DNA from: Betaproteobacteria bacterium HGW-Betaproteobacteria-2
GTDB taxonomy: Bacteria > Pseudomonadota > Gammaproteobacteria > Burkholderiales > Methylophilaceae
Length of the DNA: 6,438 nucleotides
Direction: 5' to 3'
Assembly (NCBI GenBank): GCA_002842255.1
Contig: PHCM01000089.1
Coordinates: 1 to 6,438, forward strand
Shown in pieces: positions 1 through 6,414 of this stretch. Below the pieces are notes generated by a model. That model was not told where the DNA came from. It searched no databases and saw nothing but the letters and a program-made list of their open reading frames with translations. Numbering within the stretch: the stretch's first letter is position 1; every line of letters begins with the position of its first letter. Both the position numbers and the translations under genes were made by a program.

Positions 1-342
1 CAGGTTGCGCTTGACGATCAGCCGCTCATCCGGGGACAGTGCGGTGCTGTCCTTCCACTGTGCAATGTCGCGGCTCATGGAGATTTCCTGCGGCATCCAG
101 TGGTTGGCGCAGCCCGCCAGGTATTTGTCCCACGCCCAGTGGTACTTGAACGGCACCAGTTGGTTCACGTCGGTCTGGCCGTTGATGGCTCGTTTGTCGG
201 AGACATTGACGCGGCCACTGGTACTTGATGGGGTAGTGTCAGGTCGCGTTGTAGTGGCAGACGTAGTGGATGGCACGCGGTTTTGTTCGGGTTGATGCTC
301 TACAGTAGCCTCGTCGAGTACTTCATCTTCAAATGTCAGCAT
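1..342 (-). CDS. nrdB: Ribonucleoside-diphosphate reductase class Ia, beta (small) subunit; 5' part only, cut by window edge
   Basis: The first 114 codons read without a stop from an ATG at 340-342 to base 1, and the rest of the gene lies to the left. NrdB is the cytosolic small subunit that houses the di-iron/tyrosyl radical cofactor and passes the radical to NrdA. Recognition rests on residues 52-114: the segment '[20 protein letters not shown]' (52-71) and then '[20 protein letters not shown]' (78-97), typical of proteobacterial class Ia NrdB. The iron ligands and radical tyrosine lie beyond the cut and cannot be checked. Residues about 23-43 form a Ser/Thr/Pro-rich, low-complexity linker between a short acidic N-terminus ([11 protein letters not shown]) and the conserved body; I know similar linkers from betaproteobacterial NrdB proteins. 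The start is supported by AAGGAA (348-353) five bases upstream. The gene follows nrdA by 37 bp on the same strand with no terminator visible, so it is co-transcribed and shares the riboswitch/NrdR control. Confidence 0.96.
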   Translation of the reverse strand, partial: MLTFEDEVLDEATVEHQPEQNRVPSTTSATTTRPDTTPSSTSGRVNVSDKRAINGQTDVNQLVPFKYHWAWDKYLAGCANHWMPQEISMSRDIAQWKDSTALSPDERLIVKRNL

Positions 343-379
343 GGTCGTTCCTTGGTAATTGGTTCAATGGATATGTCGA

Positions 380-3178
380 TTACTGGCAAGCTTCGCAAGT
401 AGGGTCATCGATCAGACACTGCTTGGGTTCCGCTTCTGCAATTGTTGCCGACACGGCGTTGAGTTCGCCGCCCTGGCCGGTGGACTTCTCGGCCGCAGTG
501 GCTCCCAGTGAGCGCAGGTAGTAGGTGGTTTTCAGGCCACGCTGCCAGGCCAGCAGGTAGATGTCGTTCAGTTTCTTGCCGGATGGCGCTGCAAAGTACA
601 GGTTGAGCGACTGCGCTTGGTCTATCCATTTCTGGCGCCGGGCCGCAGCCTCGACCAGCCAGACCGGATCCACCTCGAACGCGGTGGCATACAGAGCCTT
701 CAGTTCCGATGGAACGCGCTCGATGGCCGCCAGCGAGCCGTCGTAATACTTGATGTCCGCCACCATCACGTCATCCCACAGGCCATAGCGCTTGAGGTCG
801 GTGACCAGTGCCTCGTTCACCACGGTAAATTCTCCCGACAGGTTGGATTTGACGTACAGGTTCTGGTAGTCCGGTTCGATGCTGGCGGAGACGCCGACGA
901 TATTGGAAATGGTGGCTGTCGGAGCAATCGCTACGCAATTGGAGTTGCGCATGCCGACCGATTGGATGCGGTTACGCAATGCCGCCCAGTCCAGCGTGGC
1001 CGACGTATCGACTTCCAGGTAGCCTCCGCGCTCATCGGCCAGCTTCCTGAGCGTGTCTGGCGGCAGTACGCCCTGATCCCAAAGGCTGCCGCGGAAGGTG
1101 GAATAGGCGCCTCGCTCTTCCGCCAACTCGGTCGATGCCCAGTAGGCGTAATAGCACACCGATTCCATGGCCTGGTCAGCAAAGGTAACGGCATCTTCCG
1201 AGGCATAAGGCAGGCGCATGGCATGCAGGCAATCCTGGAATCCCATGATACCCAGACCCACTGGCCGATGGCGCAGATTAGAGTTGCGTGCCTTGCCCAC
1301 GGCATAGAAGTTGATGTCGATCACGTTATCCAGCATGCGCATGGCAACGTGAATGGTGGCACGGAGCTTATCCTGATCAAGCACGGTCACGCCATTTTCC
1401 TGCCTCAGGTGTGCCAGCAGATTGACCGACCCCAGATTGCACACGGCGATTTCAGTGTCGGAAGTGTTGAGTGTGATTTCCGTGCACAAATTGGAACTGT
1501 GGACCACACCGACATGCTGCTGCGGTGAGCGCACATTGCAGGCATCCTTGAAGGTGATCCAGGGATGGCCTGTCTCGAACAGCATGGACAACATCCGGCG
1601 CCACAGTTGTACGGCGGGAATGCGCTTGAACAGTTTAATTTCGCCAAGATCGGCACGACGCTCGTATTCGGTATAAGCCTCCTCGAAGGCTTGCCCGAAC
1701 TTATCATGCAAGTCCGGCACGTCGGAGGGTGAGAAAAGCGTCCATTCGCTGTTCTCCATCACTCGCTTCATGAACAGGTCTGGAATCCAGTGTGCGGTAT
1801 TCATGTCGTGGGTACGACGGCGGTCATCGCCAGTGTTCTTGCGCAGGTCGAGGAATTCCTCGATATCCAGATGCCAGGTTTCCAGGTAGCCACACACGGC
1901 ACCCTTGCGTTTTCCACCTTGGTTGACAGCCACGGCGGTGTCATTGACCACCTTTAGGAATGGAATCACGCCCTGACTCTTGCCGTTGGTGCCCTTGATG
2001 CGAGCACCCAGCGCCCGCACTGGCGTCCAGTCGTTGCCCAGGCCACCGGCGAATTTCTGCAACAAAGCGTTTTCCTTGATGCCCTGGTAGATGCCGTCCA
2101 GATCATCGGATACCGTTGTGAGGTAGCACGACGACAACTGGGAATGTAGCGTGCCGCTGTTGAACAGCGTGGGAGTGGAACTCATGAAATCGAAGCTGGA
2201 CAGCACGCGGTAGAACTCGATGGCGCAGGTTTCGCGGTCAATCTCGTTGATGGCAAGGCCCATTGCCACACGCATGAAGAAGATTTGTGGCAGTTCAATA
2301 CGGCGTTCCTCGATGTGCAGGAAGTAGCGGTCATAAAGGGTCTGTAGACCGAGATAACCGAACTGTAAATCGCGACCGTCATCAAGCGCCGTAGCCAGTC
2401 TGTCCAGATCGAACTGCGCCAGCCGGGGGTCCAGCAAGCCGGCCTCGATCCCGGTTTTGACATATTGCGGAAAGTAATCAAGGTAAGCTGTTGCTGCATC
2501 GCCCTGAGCGACTGCACGTCCAAGCACTTCAGCGCGAATCTGATCCAGCAGCAGGCGGGCAGTGACGTAATTGTAGGCGGGTTCGCGCTCGATCAAGCTG
2601 CGTGCCGAGAGGATCAGCGCACGGCGCACTTCCTGCGCTGAAATGCCATCGTAGAGGTCACGCACCGCCTGCTCTACCACTCGTTCGGCGGAAACCGCAT
2701 CGCCCAGGCCGGAACAGGCAGCGGCGACAGTAACTTTAAGTAAGGCCGGATCAAGTGGCTTCCGCTGACCGCTCTCGTCCACCACATGCAGCAAGGGTGC
2801 CGTCGGCGCGGCATGCTGGGCGCGTTCCGTAGTGCGTTTTTCCCGGTACAGCACATAGGCGCGCGCTACATCGTGCTCGCCAGAGCGCATCAGGGCCAGC
2901 TCGACCTGATCCTGAATATCCTCGATGTGTACCGTACCGCCAGCAGGCAGGCGACGTGCCAGTGCATGGATCACCATGTCGGTCAGGCGCTTGACCTGCT
3001 CACGGGCTGCGCTGGAAAGCGATGCGCCTTCCCCCTGCACGGCAAGGAATGCCTTGCTTAAGGCAATGGAGATTTTTTCTGAGTTGAATGTCACCACTGC
3101 GCCGTTACGACGAATAACCTGATATGAAGGGGATGCTTGAGTGGTGGTTTGGCTGCTGCCGACCGCTATATCGTCCAT
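380..3178 (-). CDS. nrdA: Ribonucleoside-diphosphate reductase class Ia, alpha (large, catalytic) subunit
   Basis: 932 residues, complete, ATG to TAA. NrdA reduces ribonucleoside diphosphates to deoxyribonucleotides in the cytosol, using the radical supplied by NrdB and electrons from thioredoxin or glutaredoxin. Residues about 20-115 form an N-terminal ATP-cone (VIRRNGAVVTFNSEKI at 21-36, ending near AYVLYREKR); a second, more diverged cone-like segment covers about 130-220. The catalytic barrel follows. The redox pair is C351 (QLSSCYL) and C580 (VCNLGSVNL); the active-site loop NLCTE gives N563, thiyl cysteine C565 and E567; the radical-transfer tyrosines are Y886/Y887 (TTYYLR). The C-terminal tail ends with the thiol shuttle C928-E-A-C931. 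All catalytic residues expected of the family are present. It is longer than the E. coli enzyme (about 760 residues), mainly because of the N-terminal extension. The start is set by GGGAG at 3186-3190, seven bases upstream. Transcription and translation appear to be controlled by tandem NrdR boxes and a cobalamin riboswitch. Confidence 0.98.
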   Translation of the reverse strand: MDDIAVGSSQTTTQASPSYQVIRRNGAVVTFNSEKISIALSKAFLAVQGEGASLSSAAREQVKRLTDMVIHALARRLPAGGTVHIEDIQDQVELALMRSGEHDVARAYVLYREKRTTERAQHAAPTAPLLHVVDESGQRKPLDPALLKVTVAAACSGLGDAVSAERVVEQAVRDLYDGISAQEVRRALILSARSLIEREPAYNYVTARLLLDQIRAEVLGRAVAQGDAATAYLDYFPQYVKTGIEAGLLDPRLAQFDLDRLATALDDGRDLQFGYLGLQTLYDRYFLHIEERRIELPQIFFMRVAMGLAINEIDRETCAIEFYRVLSSFDFMSSTPTLFNSGTLHSQLSSCYLTTVSDDLDGIYQGIKENALLQKFAGGLGNDWTPVRALGARIKGTNGKSQGVIPFLKVVNDTAVAVNQGGKRKGAVCGYLETWHLDIEEFLDLRKNTGDDRRRTHDMNTAHWIPDLFMKRVMENSEWTLFSPSDVPDLHDKFGQAFEEAYTEYERRADLGEIKLFKRIPAVQLWRRMLSMLFETGHPWITFKDACNVRSPQQHVGVVHSSNLCTEITLNTSDTEIAVCNLGSVNLLAHLRQENGVTVLDQDKLRATIHVAMRMLDNVIDINFYAVGKARNSNLRHRPVGLGIMGFQDCLHAMRLPYASEDAVTFADQAMESVCYYAYWASTELAEERGAYSTFRGSLWDQGVLPPDTLRKLADERGGYLEVDTSATLDWAALRNRIQSVGMRNSNCVAIAPTATISNIVGVSASIEPDYQNLYVKSNLSGEFTVVNEALVTDLKRYGLWDDVMVADIKYYDGSLAAIERVPSELKALYATAFEVDPVWLVEAAARRQKWIDQAQSLNLYFAAPSGKKLNDIYLLAWQRGLKTTYYLRSLGATAAEKSTGQGGELNAVSATIAEAEPKQCLIDDPTCEACQ

Positions 3179-3185
3179 GGTATGG

Positions 3186-3322
3186 CTCCCGGTAAGTCGG
3201 GCGGGGAGTCACTTTTAAGACGCAATACATCCCACATTCAGGGACAAATCGCATGCCACAAGGACTTGCATGAAGGAGCGCACGCAAAAACGACGCTTCC
3301 TGTCTGCCGAGGACACCCCGCC
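3186..3322 (-). promoter_or_regulatory. Probable expression platform of the riboswitch: SD sequestor and competing anti-sequestor helix
   Basis: Two mutually exclusive pairings can be drawn in the nrdA leader (minus-strand RNA). Sequestor: CUCCC (3204-3208) pairs with GGGAG (3186-3190), which is the nrdA Shine-Dalgarno, hiding it seven bases before the ATG. Anti-sequestor: GGCGGGG (3316-3322), close to the aptamer 3' end, is fully complementary to CCCCGCC (3200-3206), and the helix continues after one U-U mismatch with GUC (3312-3314)/GAC (3208-3210); forming it would free the Shine-Dalgarno. I see no GC-rich hairpin followed by a U-run in the leader, which favours translational over terminator control, as is common for B12 riboswitches in Gram-negative bacteria. 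The complementarities are directly visible; which state cobalamin favours is inference. Confidence 0.5.
3222..3252 (-). other. Stem-loop in the nrdA leader
   Basis: In the RNA, GCGAUUUGUCCC (3241-3252) can pair with GGGAUGUAUUGC (3222-3233), 11 of 12 positions counting G-U pairs, around a 7-nt loop (3234-3240). It sits between the two arms of the proposed anti-sequestor helix and would bring them together. A second small hairpin, CAUGC/GCAUG (3268-3272 with 3252-3256), lies just upstream and shares base 3252. No function is known; a structural spacer of the riboswitch leader is the simplest reading. Confidence 0.4.
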
Positions 3323-3342
3323 TCAAACGTTGTAGAAAAATT

Positions 3343-3530
3343 CCACGGCAGGTCTCCTGGCTTCCGGGTCGTTGTGTGTCGTCAGCCTTCCCGGTGCGTT
3401 CACCAGTGGCATTGAATTGGCGACACACTCGCCGGATACAGTTGCGGGGGCAGCTCCGGCTTTCAGGCGTTGCACCTGTTACCGGATTCCCTATTATCCC
3501 GACCTTCGGAAAGAAGAACGGGAACCGTAG
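3343..3530 (-). promoter_or_regulatory. Cobalamin (adenosylcobalamin) riboswitch aptamer
   Basis: Every conserved block of the class appears in order on the minus strand: P1 5' arm CUACGG (3525-3530), the CCGCAACTGTA block (3437-3447), GCCACTG (3404-3410), GGGAAGGC (3385-3392), CCGGAA then the B12 box GCCAGGAGACCTGCC (3347-3361), and the P1 3' arm CCGUGG (3343-3348), which pairs over six positions with the 5' arm (one G-U). Peripheral pairing is also present: GTGTGTCG (3421-3428) is a perfect 8-base complement of CGACACAC (3374-3381). The aptamer begins within a couple of bases of the predicted transcription start and ends 164 bases before the nrdA ATG. Riboswitches of this family bind adenosylcobalamin and generally switch the downstream gene off. 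Controlling a B12-independent class Ia reductase fits the known logic seen in Streptomyces nrdABS, where a B12-dependent class II enzyme substitutes. Confidence 0.96.
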
Positions 3531-3538
3531 TGGCTCCC

Positions 3539-3568
3539 ATTAAACACAACAAAATGTGTCTATGTCAA
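3539..3568 (-). promoter_or_regulatory. Sigma-70 type promoter of nrdAB
   Basis: A perfect -35 TTGACA (3563-3568) is followed after 18 bases by -10 TTTAAT (3539-3544; five of six consensus bases). Transcription should begin near 3532, one or two bases before the first base of the riboswitch P1 stem, so the leader RNA is almost exactly aptamer plus expression platform. NrdR boxes flank and fill this promoter, which supports the assignment. Confidence 0.82.
3544..3559 (-). promoter_or_regulatory. NrdR box, promoter-proximal
   Basis: The 16-mer ACACATTTTGTTGTGT on the minus strand has the ACAC...GTGT arms and AT-rich core of the NrdR operator. It lies inside the -35/-10 spacer and its last base overlaps the -10 element, so bound NrdR would block RNA polymerase. 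NrdR is the widespread zinc-finger/ATP-cone repressor of ribonucleotide reductase genes, and its boxes are characteristically paired about three helical turns apart, as here. Confidence 0.87.
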
Positions 3569-3575
3569 CATAAAA

Positions 3576-3591
3576 ACACAACATACGGTGT
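3576..3591 (-). promoter_or_regulatory. NrdR box, promoter-distal
   Basis: The 16-mer ACACCGTATGTTGTGT on the minus strand begins exactly 32 bp from the proximal box, with a 16-bp linker that contains the -35 element. This matches the usual tandem arrangement in which both boxes sit on one DNA face. It lies only 23 bp beyond the stop codon of the preceding DHPS-like gene, so the nrdAB control region starts almost at the end of that gene. Confidence 0.87.
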
Positions 3592-3614
3592 TTCATGTCT
3601 TTCCCGTCCGTGGT

Positions 3615-5015
3615 TCATTCAGAGAAATCTGGCTTTTTCTGGGTGGTTCCTATGGGCTTGAAGTCGTGCAAATCGATTTTTGTCTCCCCGGCTTGTACGG
3701 CACAGCCCCAGTTTAAACGCTGATCCTGCGCATAACGCTTGCCAAGCTGCCATGCAATTTCGGCACGCGCCAGTTCTACGCCCAGGTAAAAAGCGTGACC
3801 ACCATCCGACGCCACCTGCAAATGAGGGTAGAACTCGAAAGGATCCTGTGCAGTATGCAGGCCATCCCGGTTGAATACATGCAGACCATCGCGACTGATT
3901 TGAATCCGGTAACTCGGGTCCTTGATTTCGGCAGCCAGGGCTTCAATTTCTTCTCGGCTGTAGGGGAAAGGGTTGATGTCGTGAACGGTAAGCAGATCGT
4001 CGGCCACGTGTTTGGGTAAGCCGTTGTGTTGTGCAGCTGCATACATGATGCGGCGTGCTCGATCCGCCTCGCGGATGGCACGGTGAGCATGCGGGCTGAC
4101 CTCGGTGGCCAGGATGTGATTGATGTTCAACTCTGAACAGATACCGAGCAGCAAGGTGTTGATGCCCGAGGTGTCAGCATGCGTCAGTTCGGTCAGGTTG
4201 CCAACACCCATCATCATTTCGATCTCCGGATGCCGCTCCCTGAAAGTGTTGTAGCGTGCAAGGGATTCGCTAAAGCCGAAATGGATCGGATCCAGAATCG
4301 GGTCCACCACAAAGGCCCGATTTTTAGCCTGCAATTGCCGGATGGTGTCTTCCACTGAATCCAGATCACCATGAACGTCCGGAATGATGATGGGCGTAGA
4401 TGCCACCTCGTCGGCGATCCACAGGCTCTTGCTGTTCAGGCTGAGCAAATAGTCCGCTCCAGCCTTTCCACCGGCGATCAGGTCGTCTGATTCCAGTGAA
4501 TCCAGGCTGACGGTATACCCTGCCTGCTTCAAGGCCTGGATGGACTCCGTCAGATGTGGAAAGGGCCTGCCCGGCTGGCAGCCGATATCGATCACATCTG
4601 CGCCATTGCTGCGATAGTATTCGGCTCTTTCCAATATTTCTGCGACACTCAGAAACGGAGCCTCTACCACTTCGGCGAAAATTTTGGTTTTGTATTGGCT
4701 CAGATCAGACTGTTTGATTTTTTTGCCAAAATAGAGCGGTAAATCCTTCACTTCTTCGGGCCCTCGTTCCACCGGCACACCCAGTTGTGTGGATAACGCT
4801 GCCAAGTCCCCCGGACAGCGTCCCGGAATGATGATGCGGGTGGCGCCGTGAGTATCCTTCAGACGGCGGCCGATCATGTCTGCATTCATCAGTGCTGCCA
4901 CCTTGATGCCCATCTCCAGCACGGTGTAACTGAATTCCGGTTCCATGTTGGCAAGAATCTGCCTCAATTGTTTCTCGGCCAGTTTTCCCGTCAGAAACAG
5001 GATGTGCTCCGTCAT
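3615..5015 (-). CDS. Dihydropteroate-synthase-like protein (DUF6513 type), probable tetrahydromethanopterin biosynthesis
   Basis: 466 residues, complete, ATG to TGA. It has a short N-terminal domain beginning MTEHILFLTGKLAE (about 1-105, the DUF6513-like part) and then a pterin-binding TIM-barrel related to dihydropteroate synthase (about 110-330). Recognisable motifs are GADVIDIGCQPGRPF (138-152), VSLDSLESDD (169-178), a VVDPILDPIHFGF strand (236-248), MGVGNLTELTHADTSG (269-284) and ATEVSPHAHRAIREADRARR (303-322). A C-terminal extension (about 335-466) is absent from folate-type DHPS (about 280 residues). Proteins of this kind occur in bacteria with the H4MPT-linked formaldehyde oxidation pathway, where a homologue has been tied to H4MPT synthesis in Methylobacterium extorquens; the exact reaction is not established by the sequence. 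The start is supported by the conserved N-terminus rather than the RBS: only a distant GGAA is seen. It follows glyA by 62 bp without a visible terminator, so co-transcription is likely. It is unlikely to be the folate enzyme FolP. Confidence 0.88.
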   Translation of the reverse strand: MTEHILFLTGKLAEKQLRQILANMEPEFSYTVLEMGIKVAALMNADMIGRRLKDTHGATRIIIPGRCPGDLAALSTQLGVPVERGPEEVKDLPLYFGKKIKQSDLSQYKTKIFAEVVEAPFLSVAEILERAEYYRSNGADVIDIGCQPGRPFPHLTESIQALKQAGYTVSLDSLESDDLIAGGKAGADYLLSLNSKSLWIADEVASTPIIIPDVHGDLDSVEDTIRQLQAKNRAFVVDPILDPIHFGFSESLARYNTFRERHPEIEMMMGVGNLTELTHADTSGINTLLLGICSELNINHILATEVSPHAHRAIREADRARRIMYAAAQHNGLPKHVADDLLTVHDINPFPYSREEIEALAAEIKDPSYRIQISRDGLHVFNRDGLHTAQDPFEFYPHLQVASDGGHAFYLGVELARAEIAWQLGKRYAQDQRLNWGCAVQAGETKIDLHDFKPIGTTQKKPDFSE

Positions 5016-5077
5016 GTTTGCAGTATTGATTCCAAGTGTGCCGCCATTCTAGGCTAACCACGTTCCAGAACACCACT

Positions 5078-6325
5078 TCAACCATAGACAGGGAAGCGTT
5101 TCACCAAGGCTGCCACCTGATTACGGATCTGGGCAATATTTTCAGCGTCACACGGGTTGTCCAGCACGTCAGCAATCAAATTGCCCACCAGGCGTGATTC
5201 CTCTTCCGTGAAGCCGCGTGTCGTCATGGCAGGCGTTCCCAAGCGGATGCCGGACGTCACGAATGGCTTTTCCGGGTCGTTCGGGATCGCATTCTTGTTG
5301 ACGGTGATATGTGCATCACCGAGGATTTTTTCCGCCTCCTTGCCGGTTAAGTCCTTGCTACGCAGATCGACGAGCATGAGGTGGCTTTCCGTGCGACCGG
5401 ATACGATGCGCAGGCCACGCGCCTTCAATGTCTCAGCAAGCACGGCGGCATTCTTGACCACTTGCTGCTGATAGGTCTTGAATTCAGGCGCAAGGGCTTC
5501 CTTGAAAGCCACGGCCTTGCCGGCGATCACGTGCATCAGCGGGCCACCCTGGATGCCAGGGAAAATAGCTGAATTGATTGCCTTCTCGTGCTCTGCCTTC
5601 ATCAGAATTCCCCCGCCACGCGGCCCCCGCAGACTCTTGTGGGTGGTCGTGGTGACGAAGTCAGCATGCGGTACTGGGTTGGGATAGACGCCGGCAGCGA
5701 TCAAACCGGCATAGTGGGCCATGTCCACCATGAAATATGCGCCGACTTCCCTTGCAATGCGCGCGATGCGCTCGAAATCGATGCGAAGTGCGAAGGCCGA
5801 GGCGCCGGCGATAATTAGTTTCGGTTTACTCTCGTGTGCCTTCTGCTCCAGCGAAGTGTAGTCAATGTCTTCCTGGGAGTTGAGACCGTAACTCACCACG
5901 TTGAACCACTTGCCACTCATATTGAGCGCCATGCCGTGGGTCAGATGGCCACCCTCGGCCAGGTTCATGCCCATGATGGTGTCACCAGGCTTGAGCACGG
6001 CAAAAAATACCCCTTGGTTAGCCTGCGACCCGGAATTGGGCTGTACGTTGGCGGCCTCGGCACCAAATAGTTGTTTAACGCGGTCAATGGCGATCTGCTC
6101 GACGACATCGACGTATTCGCAGCCACCGTAATATCGCTTGCCTGGATAGCCTTCGGCATATTTGTTGGTCAGTTGGGAACCTTGCACGGCCATTACGGCA
6201 GGTGAGGTGTAGTTCTCCGAAGCGATCAGTTCGATGTGATCTTCCTGACGCTGATTTTCCTGCTCGACTGCAGCAAATATTTCCGGATCGATCTGGTCTA
6301 CCGTGTAGCGTTTTCGTTCAAACAT
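5078..6325 (-). CDS. glyA: Serine hydroxymethyltransferase
   Basis: 415 residues, full length for bacterial GlyA, ATG to TGA. This cytosolic PLP enzyme interconverts serine + THF and glycine + 5,10-methylene-THF, the main source of C1 units for thymidylate, purines and methionine. The N-terminal substrate/folate segment reads [19 protein letters not shown] (32-50), followed by [15 protein letters not shown] (54-68) with the active-site tyrosine and glutamate residues (Y56, E58, Y65/Y66). PLP contacts are DMAHYAGL (201-208; D201, H204), and the Schiff-base lysine is K230 in [15 protein letters not shown] (225-239). The C-terminal domain includes a [20 protein letters not shown] segment. AAAGGG lies just upstream of the ATG (about four bases of spacing) and supports the start. 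No key residue is missing. It is probably the first gene of a glyA/DHPS-like operon. Confidence 0.99.
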   Translation of the reverse strand: MFERKRYTVDQIDPEIFAAVEQENQRQEDHIELIASENYTSPAVMAVQGSQLTNKYAEGYPGKRYYGGCEYVDVVEQIAIDRVKQLFGAEAANVQPNSGSQANQGVFFAVLKPGDTIMGMNLAEGGHLTHGMALNMSGKWFNVVSYGLNSQEDIDYTSLEQKAHESKPKLIIAGASAFALRIDFERIARIAREVGAYFMVDMAHYAGLIAAGVYPNPVPHADFVTTTTHKSLRGPRGGGILMKAEHEKAINSAIFPGIQGGPLMHVIAGKAVAFKEALAPEFKTYQQQVVKNAAVLAETLKARGLRIVSGRTESHLMLVDLRSKDLTGKEAEKILGDAHITVNKNAIPNDPEKPFVTSGIRLGTPAMTTRGFTEEESRLVGNLIADVLDNPCDAENIAQIRNQVAALVKRFPVYG

Positions 6326-6381
6326 GTTGCCCTTTCAGACAGATGCATCCCAATGTGGCTTGGGAAGTTATAAATAGAAAA

Positions 6382-6395
6382 TGCCGTGCGCGGCA
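6382..6395 (-). terminator. Small hairpin followed by T-rich stretch; possible terminator of an upstream gene
   Basis: On the minus strand TGCCG-CGCA-CGGCA is followed directly by TTTTCTATTT. This is terminator-like for a gene entering from the right edge on the minus strand, but the stem is only five base pairs and the T-run is broken. It could instead be part of the glyA promoter or operator region. Confidence 0.35.
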
Positions 6396-6414
6396 CGTGT
6401 GTCTGTGACGTGCC
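6392..6414. repeat. Perfect 7-bp inverted repeat upstream of glyA
   Basis: GGCACGT (6392-6398) and ACGTGCC (6408-6414) are perfect inverted copies separated by nine bases, 67 bp upstream of the glyA ATG. The left arm overlaps the small hairpin at 6382-6395, so the two structures exclude each other in RNA. The symmetry would suit a dimeric DNA-binding regulator or an RNA stem-loop. It does not match NrdR boxes, and I do not recognise the operator. A possible glyA -10 (TATAAC, 6367-6372) lies downstream, but no good -35 goes with it. Confidence 0.5.

Noticed and set aside
5..295. 96-codon plus-strand open frame at the left edge
   Set aside because: It is the antisense shadow of nrdB, whose minus-strand reading gives clear NrdB motifs.
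617..1528. 303-codon open frame on the plus strand
   Set aside because: It lies entirely antisense to the catalytic core of nrdA, has no recognisable protein motif, and its composition is what the complement of nrdA codons would give.
3280..3342. Rho-independent terminator in the nrdA leader (T5 runs at 3336-3340 and 3284-3288)
   Set aside because: Neither T-run is preceded by a strong GC-rich hairpin; only 3-4 bp stems can be drawn, so transcription attenuation is not supported.
3105..3428. 107-codon open frame on the minus strand in front of nrdA
   Set aside because: It is translated from the riboswitch aptamer and leader, overlaps the nrdA start in another frame, and resembles no protein; the RNA conservation explains the sequence.
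3470..3661. Small plus-strand open frames across the regulatory region (also 3137-3415)
   Set aside because: They run antisense to the riboswitch, NrdR boxes and nrdAB promoter, with no RBS or protein similarity that I recognise.
5016..5077. Possible promoter or terminator between glyA and the DHPS-like gene
   Set aside because: Only a tiny GTTC-TG-GAAC palindrome is present, with no T-run and no convincing -35/-10 pair; co-transcription is simpler.
6367..6372. TATAAC as glyA -10 element
   Set aside because: No acceptable -35 lies 16-18 bp upstream, so I do not annotate it as a promoter on its own.
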